Positions 9,505 to 17,207 are shown, counted from the stretch's first letter. The stretch: DNA of 22,618 nucleotides from Streptococcus oralis (GCA_937930605.1 CALHBZ010000223.1:1-22618), one strand, 5' to 3'. The notes: generated by a model not told the origin, from the sequence alone. Numbers and translations: made by a program.

Positions 9505-10194
9505 TCAATCAAAATTCAACTTTTTTCTTAACCTTTTTCCTCCAAAAAGCATACTGAAGTAAAAGATACTCATCATAAGAGGAATACCTAAAATTGTCTT
9601 CTCCTGATAGTAAATCGTCAGATAAGCTGAAAAAACAACTCCAAAGACAAAACTGCTAAGCAAGCTAACAAAAATCAGGCCCTCTCGTAGGAAAGGAGTA
9701 TGCTTAGTCCGAAAATAATCTCCAAAAGCCAACATGGTTCGTTTAATATTCCCTGTCATAAAAGCATTATTATAGGCAATCCCTGACACTTCTCCAAAAG
9801 CAGTTGTCACCAATCCCATACAAAAGGCCAATGGCGGTACGAGATAGATATTCTCTACAGTTTGCGGCACAAACCCTATAATTAGGGACAGGACTGCAAG
9901 TGGAATTACGGACAAAATTGGCTTTTTAACAATTCTCAATTTTTCCTTATAAATAGTTAATAAAAGGACCCCCATCATAAAAGCTAGCAAGGTCATTACT
10001 TTGGCACTGGCATCTGACACATTGTGTTGAATGAGTCCTACAGAAAGAAAGACGACATTCCCAGTTTGTCCAGCTACAAGGGTATTCCCTCGCACGATAA
10101 AGGTATAGGCATCGACATATCCTGCGCAAAAAGTCAAAAAAAGCGCTAGCCTTTTAGACTGACGTGATATTTTTCTTATTGGTAATAATCTCAT
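9505..10194 (-). CDS. YoaK/DUF1275 family integral membrane protein
   Basis: This 229-aa, strongly hydrophobic protein has about six membrane segments. The family signs are the block SKRLALFLTFCAGYVDAYTF near the start, then LVAGQTGNVVFL and NNAFMTGNIKRT. DUF1275 proteins are widespread polytopic membrane proteins of unknown function; no substrate can be given. A GGGGGAG ribosome binding site lies 4 nt before the ATG. It is transcribed divergently from the oxidoreductase gene, and its stop almost touches the rplU promoter. Confidence 0.88.
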   Translation of the reverse strand: MRLLPIRKISRQSKRLALFLTFCAGYVDAYTFIVRGNTLVAGQTGNVVFLSVGLIQHNVSDASAKVMTLLAFMMGVLLLTIYKEKLRIVKKPILSVIPLAVLSLIIGFVPQTVENIYLVPPLAFCMGLVTTAFGEVSGIAYNNAFMTGNIKRTMLAFGDYFRTKHTPFLREGLIFVSLLSSFVFGVVFSAYLTIYYQEKTILGIPLMMSIFYFSMLFGGKRLRKKLNFD

Positions 10195-10230
10195 TTTCTC
10201 CCCCTTCTCATTTCATCTACTTATCTAAAT

Positions 10231-10239
10231 ATTGTACCA
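10231..10239 (-). promoter_or_regulatory. Extended -10 promoter of the YoaK-family gene
   Basis: The minus strand reads TGGTACAAT, an extended -10 (TGn plus TACAAT), about 37 nt upstream of the ATG. No good -35 lies at 16-18 bp, which is tolerable for an extended -10 promoter. Confidence 0.5.
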
Positions 10240-10285
10240 CTTTCTCCAAGAAATTCGTAGTCCATTTGAAAATTTTTACCATCTG

Positions 10286-10315
10286 TTGGATAGTCCTTCT
10301 TTTCTATGTTATAAT
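10286..10315 (+). promoter_or_regulatory. Promoter of the oxidoreductase-helicase pair
   Basis: -35 TTGGAT (10286-10291), 18-bp spacer and a consensus extended -10, TGTTATAAT (TATAAT at 10310-10315). The predicted start near 10322 leaves a leader of about 28 nt with AAAGGAG before the ATG at 10350. Confidence 0.7.
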
Positions 10316-10349
10316 GAAGGAAGGATTTGAAGTCGGAAAAGGAGTCTCT

Positions 10350-11327
10350 ATGCTTAAATTAGGTGTCATCGGAACAGGGGCTATCAGCCATCATTTCATA
10401 GAAGCAGCCCATGCCAGTGGAGAATACCAGCTGGTCGCTGTCTACTCTAGAAAACTAGAAACTGCCGCAACCTTTGCTTCTCGCTACCAGGATATCCAGC
10501 TCTTTGATCAATTAGAAGACTTCTTTAAGTCTTCCTTTGATGTAGTCTATATCGCTAGTCCAAACTCCTTGCATTTTATTCAAGCCAAGGCTGCCCTATC
10601 TGCTGGTAAACACGTCATTCTTGAAAAGCCAGCTGTCACTCAGCCACATGAATGGTTGGATTTGAGACAGACAGCTGAGAAAAATCACTGTTTTATCTTT
10701 GAGGCAGCTCGTAATTACCACGAGGAAGCTTTTACCACTATCAAGAATTTTTTGGCAGACAAGCAAGTGTTGGGAGCAGATTTCAACTATGCCAAGTATT
10801 CTTCCAAGATGCCTGACTTGTTGGCGGGACAGACGCCCAATGTCTTTTCAGACCGTTTTGCTGGCGGAGCTCTTATGGATTTGGGGATTTATCCTCTCTA
10901 CGCTGCCGTTCGCCTCTTTGGAAAGGCTCAGGATGCGACCTATCAGGCTCAACAGCTTGAAAATAGCATTGACCTAAATGGCGACGGTATCCTCTTCTAC
11001 CCTGACTTTCAAGTTCATATCAAGGCTGGGAAAAACATCACTTCCAATCTTCCTTGCGAGATTTACACAGCAAATGGAACCTTGACCCTCAACACGATTG
11101 AGCATATCCGCTCAGCTATTTTTACCGACCACCGAGGAAATCAAGTCCAACTCCCTATCCAACAGGCTCCTCATACAATGACTGAGGAAGTCGCTACATT
11201 TGCACAGATGATTCAGCAACCAGACCAGACGCTTTACCAGAACTGGCTGGATGATGCAGGTTCTGTTCATGATTTACTCTATACCATGCGCCAGACTGCT
11301 GGCATTAGATTTGAGGCAGAAAAATGA
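10350..11327 (+). CDS. Gfo/Idh/MocA family NAD(P)-dependent oxidoreductase
   Basis: This 325-aa protein has the family layout: an N-terminal Rossmann fold with LGVIGTGAI (G8-x-G10), the conserved E92-K93-P94 (EKP) motif with the catalytic lysine, and the C-terminal alpha/beta domain with GGALMDLGIYPLYAA (174-186), as in dihydrodiol-dehydrogenase-like members. These are cytosolic enzymes that oxidise or reduce sugars and sugar derivatives; the substrate here is unknown. I chose the ATG at 10350 because AAAGGAG sits 7 nt upstream and the Rossmann motif follows at once; the longer frame upstream crosses the promoter. Its stop overlaps the helicase start (ATGA), so the two are probably translationally coupled. 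Confidence 0.93.
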   Translation: MLKLGVIGTGAISHHFIEAAHASGEYQLVAVYSRKLETAATFASRYQDIQLFDQLEDFFKSSFDVVYIASPNSLHFIQAKAALSAGKHVILEKPAVTQPHEWLDLRQTAEKNHCFIFEAARNYHEEAFTTIKNFLADKQVLGADFNYAKYSSKMPDLLAGQTPNVFSDRFAGGALMDLGIYPLYAAVRLFGKAQDATYQAQQLENSIDLNGDGILFYPDFQVHIKAGKNITSNLPCEIYTANGTLTLNTIEHIRSAIFTDHRGNQVQLPIQQAPHTMTEEVATFAQMIQQPDQTLYQNWLDDAGSVHDLLYTMRQTAGIRFEAEK

Positions 11328-12406
11328 AAACCAAACTACCTACTGAATGGCAAGAACTAAGTGACCGACTCGGTTTCCAAGAATTCACCGCCATTCAAAC
11401 TCAACTATTTGAGCCCATTCTCGATGGAGAAAACCTCCTAGGAGTGAGCCCAACAGGAACTGGTAAGACCCTAGCTTACCTCCTACCTAGTCTGCTCAGA
11501 CTACAAAAGAAAAAAGCCCAGCAACTCTTGATTCTAGCACCAAATACAGAACTTGCTGGACAGATTTTTGATGTATGTAAAACGTGGGCAGAAGCTATCG
11601 GCTTAACTGCTCAGCTCTTCTTATCAGGTTCAAGTCAGAAACGCCAGATTGAACGCCTAAAAAAAGGACCAGAAATTCTGATTGGAACTCCTGGCCGTAT
11701 CTTTGAACTCATCAAACTGAAAAAAATCAAGATGATGAATGTGGAAACCATCATTTTGGATGAATTTGACCAATTGCTCGATGATTCTCAGATACACTTT
11801 GTCGAGAAAATCACTCACTACGCACCTCGTGATCATCAACTCATCTATATGAGTGCGACGACAAAGTTTGACCAAGAAAAGGTTGCTCAAAACACGCGCA
11901 CCATTGATCTTTCTGACCAAAAGTTAGACAACATTCAACACTTCTACATGCAGGTAGACCAACGTCACCGAGTGGATATGCTACGAAAACTGGCTCATGT
12001 AGAGGATTTTCGTGGTCTGGTCTTCTTTAACAGCCTATCAGACCTTGGAAGCGCAGAGGAAAAACTACAGTATCGAGATATCTTGGCTGTTTCCCTCGCT
12101 AGCGATGTCAATGTCAAGTTTAGAAAAGTCATCTTGGAAAAGTTTAAGGACAAGCAGCTAACCCTGCTCCTTGCAACTGACCTTCTGGCTCGTGGAATTG
12201 ATATCGATAGCCTCGAATGTGTCGTAAACTTTGATATTCCTAGGGACATCGAAACCTACACTCACCGCGCTGGCCGTACAGGTCGCATGGGCAAAGAGGG
12301 ATATGTTATCACTCTTGTAACCCATCCTGAAGAACTTAAAAAACTCAAGAAGTTCGCAAGTGTACGTGAAATTGTCCTAAAAAACCAAGAACTCTATATC
12401 AAATAA
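11324..12406 (+). CDS. DEAD-box ATP-dependent RNA helicase, short form
   Basis: This 360-aa protein has the superfamily 2 motifs in order: Q motif region GFQEFTAIQ (18-26), Walker A PTGTGKT (43-49), TPGR (122-125), motif II as DEFD (146-149) instead of DEAD, SAT (177-179), then ATDLLARGIDI and HRAGRTGRMG in the second RecA domain. It ends soon after motif VI without the basic C-terminal tail of CshA-type helicases. By family it unwinds short RNA duplexes in ribosome assembly or mRNA turnover. It starts inside the stop of the oxidoreductase gene and is followed at once by a strong terminator. Confidence 0.93.
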   Translation: MKTKLPTEWQELSDRLGFQEFTAIQTQLFEPILDGENLLGVSPTGTGKTLAYLLPSLLRLQKKKAQQLLILAPNTELAGQIFDVCKTWAEAIGLTAQLFLSGSSQKRQIERLKKGPEILIGTPGRIFELIKLKKIKMMNVETIILDEFDQLLDDSQIHFVEKITHYAPRDHQLIYMSATTKFDQEKVAQNTRTIDLSDQKLDNIQHFYMQVDQRHRVDMLRKLAHVEDFRGLVFFNSLSDLGSAEEKLQYRDILAVSLASDVNVKFRKVILEKFKDKQLTLLLATDLLARGIDIDSLECVVNFDIPRDIETYTHRAGRTGRMGKEGYVITLVTHPEELKKLKKFASVREIVLKNQELYIK

Positions 12407-12429
12407 GGTTGGCTCTCGCCAACCTTTTT
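12405..12429 (+). terminator. Strong terminator after the helicase, shared with the DUF1934 gene
   Basis: AAGGTTGGC and GCCAACCTT form a perfect 9-bp stem around TCTC, followed by more T. It overlaps the last base of the helicase stop and lies just past the convergent DUF1934 stop (12431), so it probably works in both directions. Confidence 0.9.
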
Positions 12430-12430
12430 C

Positions 12431-12808
12431 TTATCCCCAAGTAATTTCTAATTGATAGCTGGCAAAAGGGTGTCCCTCTTGATTTTGCAGTTGATAGGCT
12501 AGCTCAATCTTTTGCCCATCCAGTTTGTAGTGACTGGTTTGGATGACAAATTCCTGCATGCCCATTGGAGTAGGAATATAGGCCAAACTATCACTATCCT
12601 TTAGAAAACGCATGATGGTCTTTGGACTCGAGAAACGAGTCATCACCAGTTCTTGACCATGAAATTTAATAACTACCTTTTCCTTTTCCTCGTTGTAAAA
12701 AAGCAAGTAAGTATAATCTCCTTTTTCACGCACTTCCACGTCATAGAGTTGGTCAATCACTTCCAACTGTTCATCAAACTGAATCGTATTTCGCATCCGA
12801 ATCTTCAC
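12431..12808 (-). CDS. DUF1934 family protein (YwiB-like), GTG start
   Basis: This 125-aa protein matches the DUF1934 family in length and pattern: a small beta-barrel with alternating strands, a central block running to MTRFSSPKTIMRF and the end YQLEITWG. It is likely cytosolic, and the family's function is unknown. The start is GTG (12808-12806): GAGG lies 7 nt upstream, while the nearby ATGs are out of frame and soon hit a stop. An in-frame ATG four codons in is the alternative. It converges on the helicase gene. Confidence 0.82.
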   Translation of the reverse strand: MKIRMRNTIQFDEQLEVIDQLYDVEVREKGDYTYLLFYNEEKEKVVIKFHGQELVMTRFSSPKTIMRFLKDSDSLAYIPTPMGMQEFVIQTSHYKLDGQKIELAYQLQNQEGHPFASYQLEITWG

Positions 12809-12840
12809 ATCATGTCCTCTTTCTTGTCTCTTGTCCTACT

Positions 12841-12849
12841 ATTTTACCA
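12841..12849 (-). promoter_or_regulatory. Extended -10 promoter of the DUF1934 gene
   Basis: The minus strand reads TGGTAAAAT, an extended -10, about 32 nt upstream of the GTG start. There is no clear -35. Confidence 0.45.
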
Positions 12850-12890
12850 AAAAGAGCAGGATTTTGCTATAAGTAATACGTTTTATTGGC

Positions 12891-12919
12891 TTGACGTAAT
12901 TTTTCCATCTTGATATACC
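12891..12919 (+). promoter_or_regulatory. Rightward promoter-like sequence without an evident gene
   Basis: -35 TTGACG (12891-12896), 17-bp spacer, -10 TATACC with an extended TGA. A transcript would start near 12926 and meet the hairpin of repeat copy A after about 70-90 nt, or continue into the small nucleotidyltransferase gene. No frame of its own is seen. Confidence 0.35.
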
Positions 12920-12964
12920 TCCATAAATTTATTTGTGGTGACATGATAACTCTCTTGGGTGGAA

Positions 12965-13022
12965 GAGTCAAGTAAATTTTTAGATTCAAAAATAGCACGC
13001 TAACTGGCGTGCTAAAGTTTAG
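12965..13022. repeat. Direct repeat copy A, left flank of the accessory island
   Basis: These 58 bp recur at 17208-17265 with two differences. The repeat holds a hairpin (TAGCACGC with GCGTGCTA, 12993-13014). Read leftward the hairpin is followed by ATTTTT, so it can stop transcripts leaving the island. Outer TAAATTT and AAGTTTA segments can extend the stem across an asymmetric bulge. A promoter follows in both copies. Confidence 0.9.
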
Positions 13023-13034
13023 ACTATAATTGAT

Positions 13035-13063
13035 TTGAACGGCTAGTCGAAGTGTGTTATAAT
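13035..13063 (+). promoter_or_regulatory. Promoter copy A, upstream of the small nucleotidyltransferase gene
   Basis: -35 TTGAAC (13035-13040), 17-bp spacer, -10 TATAAT (13058-13063) with an extended TGT. The 34-bp stretch matches the HD-gene promoter at 17302-17335 at 27 of 34 positions with no gap. It therefore looks like a diverged copy that now drives the island gene from about 13070, with a leader of about 56 nt. Confidence 0.8.
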
Positions 13064-13125
13064 AATTGGTTAAACCTATCAGGTATTGTGATATAAGTAA
13101 AGTAGTTCATCAAGAAAAGGTAAAT

Positions 13126-13641
13126 ATGGAAAATATACAAATTGAAGCTTATAAAGTATTAAAGGAAACAAATATAGAAAAAATTTTAACTAAATTTGGG
13201 GATGTCCGTTTTGATGGTAGCTACTTGTATAGAACTATGGTTGCTCGAGATGTAGATATTTCAATTTTTGGAAATTCAGATTTTAATGAGCGTGCAAAAT
13301 TAATAGAAGAACTAGCGAAAATTCCATTGATACAAAAAATACAAATGCATGATTTGGTAAATTTTGGTATAGAGAAAGAATTTAGACCGAATGGTATCTG
13401 GTTTGGGTTAACAGTTTTATTTAATGGAAACGAATGGAATTTTGATATCTGGTTAGTGGATATTCACGAAAAGAAGCCACAAATGGTGAATGGGAGTCAG
13501 CAACTCCATAAAAGAATGCTTAACTTAACAGATTATGAACGAGCTCAAATAGTAGCAATGAAACAAGATTTTTTAAGACATGACAAATATATAAAAGGAA
13601 CCTCGTCTGCAGATATTTATTCTAAAGTTTTAAGAGGTTAA
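13126..13641 (+). CDS. Small nucleotidyltransferase-fold protein
   Basis: This 171-aa protein has the polymerase-beta-like nucleotidyltransferase core: G31-S32 in FDGSYLYRT, then the metal-binding pair D42 and D44 in ARDVDISIFG, and a third acidic residue D107 in NFDIWLVD. All three metal ligands are present, so it is probably active. The C-terminal half is helical and ends SSADIYSKVL. The substrate is unknown: a small molecule, protein, RNA or sugar nucleotide are all possible. I chose the ATG at 13126 because AAAAGG lies 5 nt upstream; the longer frame starts at a TTG only 2 bp past the -10 box and cannot be used from this promoter. It converges on the glycosyltransferase gene with a 16-nt gap. 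Confidence 0.75.
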   Translation: MENIQIEAYKVLKETNIEKILTKFGDVRFDGSYLYRTMVARDVDISIFGNSDFNERAKLIEELAKIPLIQKIQMHDLVNFGIEKEFRPNGIWFGLTVLFNGNEWNFDIWLVDIHEKKPQMVNGSQQLHKRMLNLTDYERAQIVAMKQDFLRHDKYIKGTSSADIYSKVLRG

Positions 13642-13657
13642 ATACTGGAATAGTTAT

Positions 13658-15004
13658 TTATAATCTTTCAGTTTTATATTTATCATCCATATTATTGCGT
13701 CCAGTAGCTTTCAATATTAAGCCTCTTATCGGACCTATACAATGTACGAAATAAAAAATTAAACAATGTACAATTGAAGCATTAGAGATAGCTTCAGAAG
13801 GTGAGCAGTTTTTGCTAATCATTTTTTTTACAAAGAAATGGAATACGGGTAAATGAAAGATAGCTATTAATAACCAAGAAATATAAACCGCCTTGTTACC
13901 GTTACTAGTTAACAATGGAATCAAGAAAACCAATGGTGCTAAAATCCAGTAGACAGCATGTAAAAATAGCTTAAATGATAGGATCAATAGACGAATCTTT
14001 TCATACCGACTTAAACAGAATTTTTTATACAGGCTGTAGTAGTGAAATGCATACAAAGGTCCGTTGAACCATACTGTCTGCTGTTTTATATAAACTTTAA
14101 CATTAGGGGCGAAATCTGCCCGTTCAAGTATAGGAATAGCTTTTATAGGTATTTTTTTTGAATTTAATTTTAACCCAAGAAAAGCATCTTCATTAATAGT
14201 GTTTTCTGGAAAATCTCCAACTTTCTTTAAAGCAGTATTTGAAATATATAGCCCGTGGCCTATAACGTAGTTCATTTTTTCAAACAATAACTCTACGACA
14301 TTGCGTAATATGTTTTCTCCCCATTTGGAAGTTATTTCAAATAATTTCTCATTAAATAAAACCCTGAAAATCTCAAATATCAAAGACCACCGACATTGCC
14401 AGAGAGAGGCTGAACCAATGACAGATTTCTTCTTTTGTGTAGGGCGTACAAAGAAACTATATTGCTGAAAACAATAGTCTTGGTCGGAAGGTTGATTACG
14501 TAAAGTTGAGTAAACATAATTAACAGTATGAGCATCAATACGAGAGTCTGCATTATAAACTGCAAACCATAGAGAATCACTTTTTTTGCCTTCAGTTGCT
14601 CTAATGCTAGAAATAGCAAAATTTAACTGATGAGCCATAACTCCTTCTTTGTATGGATAATGGATTAATTCTATTTGATTGTTAGGGTGTTCAATCATTA
14701 GTTTTTCAATTATCGACTTTGTAGATACACTTTCAGTTGACTCTCGTTCAGTCGTAATAAAAACAATTTTATTTTGTGGGAATGCTTTAATAAGATTGGA
14801 AAAATGATAGTATGTATCATAAATTATTTTTTGTTCGTTTAATACTGGAATCAAAAAATATATAGATGCGTCGTCAGAAGAAGGTATTAAAGTATCACCA
14901 ATCTTAGATTCTAAACTCATCCACTTATCAACTATATACAATTTTAAAAGATCTGTTAAAGATATAATGAAATAAAAAATAATAATCAATAAAGGAAAAA
15001 ACAT
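13658..15004 (-). CDS. Membrane-bound family 2 glycosyltransferase
   Basis: This 448-aa protein has an N-terminal membrane segment (2-24), a cytosolic GT-A domain and three further membrane segments (~340-366, 372-393, 408-432). GT2 signs are PVLNEQ (53-58), a DXD-type NADS (151-154), the acidic NED (271-273) and QQTVW (308-312), which resembles the QxxRW motif of processive synthases but lacks the Arg. Known of the family: transfer of sugar from a nucleotide sugar to a lipid or growing chain at the inner face of the membrane. Donor and acceptor are unknown. AGGAGG precedes the ATG. It follows the 598-aa gene by 80 nt on the same strand and is probably co-transcribed with it; the pairing suggests a joint role in a surface glycan. 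Confidence 0.85.
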   Translation of the reverse strand: MFFPLLIIIFYFIISLTDLLKLYIVDKWMSLESKIGDTLIPSSDDASIYFLIPVLNEQKIIYDTYYHFSNLIKAFPQNKIVFITTERESTESVSTKSIIEKLMIEHPNNQIELIHYPYKEGVMAHQLNFAISSIRATEGKKSDSLWFAVYNADSRIDAHTVNYVYSTLRNQPSDQDYCFQQYSFFVRPTQKKKSVIGSASLWQCRWSLIFEIFRVLFNEKLFEITSKWGENILRNVVELLFEKMNYVIGHGLYISNTALKKVGDFPENTINEDAFLGLKLNSKKIPIKAIPILERADFAPNVKVYIKQQTVWFNGPLYAFHYYSLYKKFCLSRYEKIRLLILSFKLFLHAVYWILAPLVFLIPLLTSNGNKAVYISWLLIAIFHLPVFHFFVKKMISKNCSPSEAISNASIVHCLIFYFVHCIGPIRGLILKATGRNNMDDKYKTERL

Positions 15005-15084
15005 TTCATTCCTCCTGAAGCTTCAGTGAATGTTTTGGTCTACACAATACCTATATCAATGATTGTAGATATTGATAGGACCAA

Positions 15085-16881
15085 TTAAATTTGTTCAACA
15101 TACCCTCTTGTAAAAAAAGTTACATCTTCAATAGTAGGCACATTGATAGAATTTTTGTATAGTCCATTCAACAATACGCCGATGATTGTAAGTGCAGATA
15201 CCCGTTTTTCTAATGTGAGTTCAAGAATTATCTTTTCTGCCAAAGAGAAAAATAATTCGACATTTCCTTGAGTGAATAAAAATATTTCAAAGTAATATTG
15301 AATATTTTTTTGATTATCATCAATAGAAAAAGATTTAAATGAAGATTTGCAATACTCTATAAGATCTTGTGACAAAGTGAATGGAGAATTTAATGAGATG
15401 GGGTTTTTTAAATATTTTTTTGTGAAAAGGTCATATCTACGATCGAACTCAGAATACCAATCATCTGAAATTGGATTTTTGGAATTAGAAATCCTGACTC
15501 TGTTATCAATAAAACTATAATAGTTTTCTAGTAAGTCGCAATCAACTATATCTTTAGGTTCATTCCTTTCTTCTTTTTGTTTTGATAGTAAAAAAGGAAT
15601 CATAAATTTATACCCCTTGTAATAAAAATGATTAAGTGGTGATGTGATAATATCTGTAATATTTATCTTTGAAAAAACCTTGTACTGTTGAGAAATAATA
15701 TATGAGTTATGACAATCTATTCCTTTTATTGATTTAAGTATATTTTCTTTGCCAGGTATAGCTAAGTAATCTAGGTCATTACAATCGCGTAATCCACATA
15801 CTGACATGATCGCACTGCCATCAATACAAAAATCATCACTATCTAACTCAAGGAGGTTATCCTTGAACACGTTTTGAAATTTTTGGAACAGTTCATCAAA
15901 TTTCAAAAATTTATCACGCTTTGCACTATTAATGAATTCTAGCGAATTAGCATTAAAAACTAAACTAGCTATTCTAATAGTATCTTCTCTAGTGTCTGTG
16001 GTGTGAACTGAATGATTTCCAATGCCTGCTAGCACTCGCAAATGCTCTTTCAAGTGAATTAGATTTTTGTGAGTTGATTTTATTAAGTAAACTTTAGCAC
16101 AATTAATAGTATCAACAGCGAAGCATTGTTTAGTTTTCCATGTAAGACCACTGTCAGTATCATTATTTGTTTCTCTTAACCAAGGTTCCCCCTCATATAG
16201 AGATTCAATAAATCTATTCTTCCCTATATCATTAAGATATATTGATTTGCTATAATAGACTTCATTTTGAGAGGATTCAATTATATCCTCAAAGGTAGAC
16301 CACTGTTCTTGACAGCTCGGAAATAGAACTAATAAGTAAGTTTCCGAGCAAAGCTTAGCACATTGATATGCGACATAGTCCATATATTCCAAGGGCATAC
16401 CTTTTTTTAAGAAAAACTTATAGTTAAACTCAAAACTGATATCAGGAGTATTTTTCTCTAGTTGCATAGTTCTTATATGTCCATTATTATGTGCTGATAT
16501 AGCAAGCCGATGTGCACCATCATAAGCACATCCGTTAATATCAACAGGTATAAGATAAGGTGAGTTATAAGAATATGTAGAGCTTAACATTTCAAAATCT
16601 TTTATAAAATCTTCGCCTGTATTTCGGGAAGGAAAGTTTATTTCCTGAAAATTATTAAAATATTTGATATGATTTATATATAGTTGACGATGCCAGTCGG
16701 ATTCGGAAAATTTTAAGAATAAATATTTAATTAAATAGTCAAATCGACAGTGATTAAAAATGAGAGGGTAAGCTAACTGATATTCTTCTTTTGAGTCTTC
16801 GCTCATGTGAGCAAATTCAAAAACGTGTTCCGAAAATGAATTTATTGAATTGCTATTATCGACATCTTTCATATTTCCCAC
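15085..16881 (-). CDS. Two-module protein: ParB-like domain plus nucleotidyltransferase fold
   Basis: This 598-aa protein has no signal or membrane segment. The N-terminal part has a ParB/sulfiredoxin-like motif, AYDGAHRLA (119-127), after IPVDING. The middle contains an IGNHSVHTTDTRED block (287-300) of a type I associate with polysaccharide-cluster proteins but cannot name. The C-terminal part looks like a nucleotidyltransferase fold: IDGSAIMS (353-360), LRDCNDLDYL (364-373) with D369 and D371, then FYYKGYKF and a K/R-E-KD-D series (434-447). Its substrate is unknown. The first start is GTG at 16881 with AAAGG upstream; the ATG at 16872 is nearly as good. It leads the leftward pair with the GT2 gene, and its base composition is very AT-rich. 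ATP- or sugar-dependent modification of a surface polymer is only inferred. Confidence 0.7.
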   Translation of the reverse strand: MGNMKDVDNSNSINSFSEHVFEFAHMSEDSKEEYQLAYPLIFNHCRFDYLIKYLFLKFSESDWHRQLYINHIKYFNNFQEINFPSRNTGEDFIKDFEMLSSTYSYNSPYLIPVDINGCAYDGAHRLAISAHNNGHIRTMQLEKNTPDISFEFNYKFFLKKGMPLEYMDYVAYQCAKLCSETYLLVLFPSCQEQWSTFEDIIESSQNEVYYSKSIYLNDIGKNRFIESLYEGEPWLRETNNDTDSGLTWKTKQCFAVDTINCAKVYLIKSTHKNLIHLKEHLRVLAGIGNHSVHTTDTREDTIRIASLVFNANSLEFINSAKRDKFLKFDELFQKFQNVFKDNLLELDSDDFCIDGSAIMSVCGLRDCNDLDYLAIPGKENILKSIKGIDCHNSYIISQQYKVFSKINITDIITSPLNHFYYKGYKFMIPFLLSKQKEERNEPKDIVDCDLLENYYSFIDNRVRISNSKNPISDDWYSEFDRRYDLFTKKYLKNPISLNSPFTLSQDLIEYCKSSFKSFSIDDNQKNIQYYFEIFLFTQGNVELFFSLAEKIILELTLEKRVSALTIIGVLLNGLYKNSINVPTIEDVTFFTRGYVEQI

Positions 16882-16964
16882 ATAAAGCCTTTCTTGTTTA
16901 TAAATATGATTGAATTTTACTGTAAATTATCAAGATGCTGTTTTAAGAAATACCTTACACGTTA

Positions 16965-16993
16965 ATTATACCAAAAGGTTAAACGATAGTAAA
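16965..16993 (-). promoter_or_regulatory. Promoter of the leftward island operon
   Basis: On the minus strand -35 TTTACT (16988-16993), 17-bp spacer and a perfect -10 TATAAT (16965-16970). The predicted start near 16958 gives a leader of about 77 nt before the 598-aa gene. Confidence 0.6.
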
Positions 16994-17207
16994 TTGGAAA
17001 GACAACAGTTTTCCTTTACAGATTTTTATAAAGTATTTTTTGTTGAGTAAATAATCGCATGGTTATAATTCCTTAGTAAACGAACTCTTTCTTTTTTAGC
17101 AGAAAAGTCATGTCGCTTTGGATGGACTGCCTTTTAAAATTGGTGTAAATATAGCTTCTATTTTTTATAAAATTTAGTGCTCATAGGCTTCTGGAGGGAT
17201 TGACAGG
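16994..17207. other. Gene-free right end of the island
   Basis: With the leftward promoter and leader (16882-16993) and repeat B (17208-17265), this makes about 460 bp without a gene. The only structure I see is a rightward promoter-like sequence at 17040-17069; the frames downstream of it are very short. Confidence 0.5.
17040..17069 (+). promoter_or_regulatory. Orphan rightward promoter-like sequence
   Basis: -35 TTGTTG (17040-17045), 18-bp spacer and a perfect -10 TATAAT (17064-17069). A transcript would start near 17076 and meet the repeat B hairpin about 165 nt later. No protein is evident; it could be a remnant promoter or a small RNA. Confidence 0.35.

Larger units (their letters stand above)
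13023..17207. other. AT-rich accessory island between direct repeats
   Basis: About 4.2 kb lie between the two repeat copies, in an otherwise housekeeping neighbourhood. The island is visibly richer in A and T than the flanking genes. It contains a small nucleotidyltransferase-fold gene, a GT2 glycosyltransferase and a ParB-like/nucleotidyltransferase fusion. No integrase or transposase is present, so acquisition by homologous recombination through the flanks, or by tandem duplication and replacement, is the likeliest route. This is inference from layout and composition. Confidence 0.65.

Noticed and set aside
8905..9531. Rightward 208-codon frame antisense to rplU and its leader
   Set aside because: It lies opposite well-supported rplU and prp genes, has low-complexity Phe/Asn/Ser content and no ribosome binding site; it is a shadow frame.
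10248..10258. Near match to the competence ComX box (TACGAATA) upstream of the YoaK gene
   Set aside because: The minus strand reads TACGAATT, one base off, and its distance from a start codon and gene type give no support; an extended -10 closer to the gene explains transcription.
10164..10349. Longer N-terminus for the Gfo/Idh/MocA oxidoreductase
   Set aside because: The Rossmann fold begins right after the ATG at 10350, which has AAAGGAG; the upstream part overlaps two promoters and the YoaK gene start.
13066..13125. Longer N-terminus for the small nucleotidyltransferase gene, from a TTG at 13066
   Set aside because: The TTG is only 2 bp past the -10 box of promoter A, before any transcript could start, and has no ribosome binding site; the ATG at 13126 has AAAAGG at good spacing.
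15010..15080. Imperfect inverted repeat between the 598-aa gene and the GT2 gene as a terminator
   Set aside because: The stem has a bulge and is AT-rich with no T run after it; the two genes are more likely co-transcribed.
17101..17160. Possible insertion-sequence remnant at the right end of the island
   Set aside because: Only a 12-codon frame is open, there are no terminal inverted repeats, and no transposase motif is visible.
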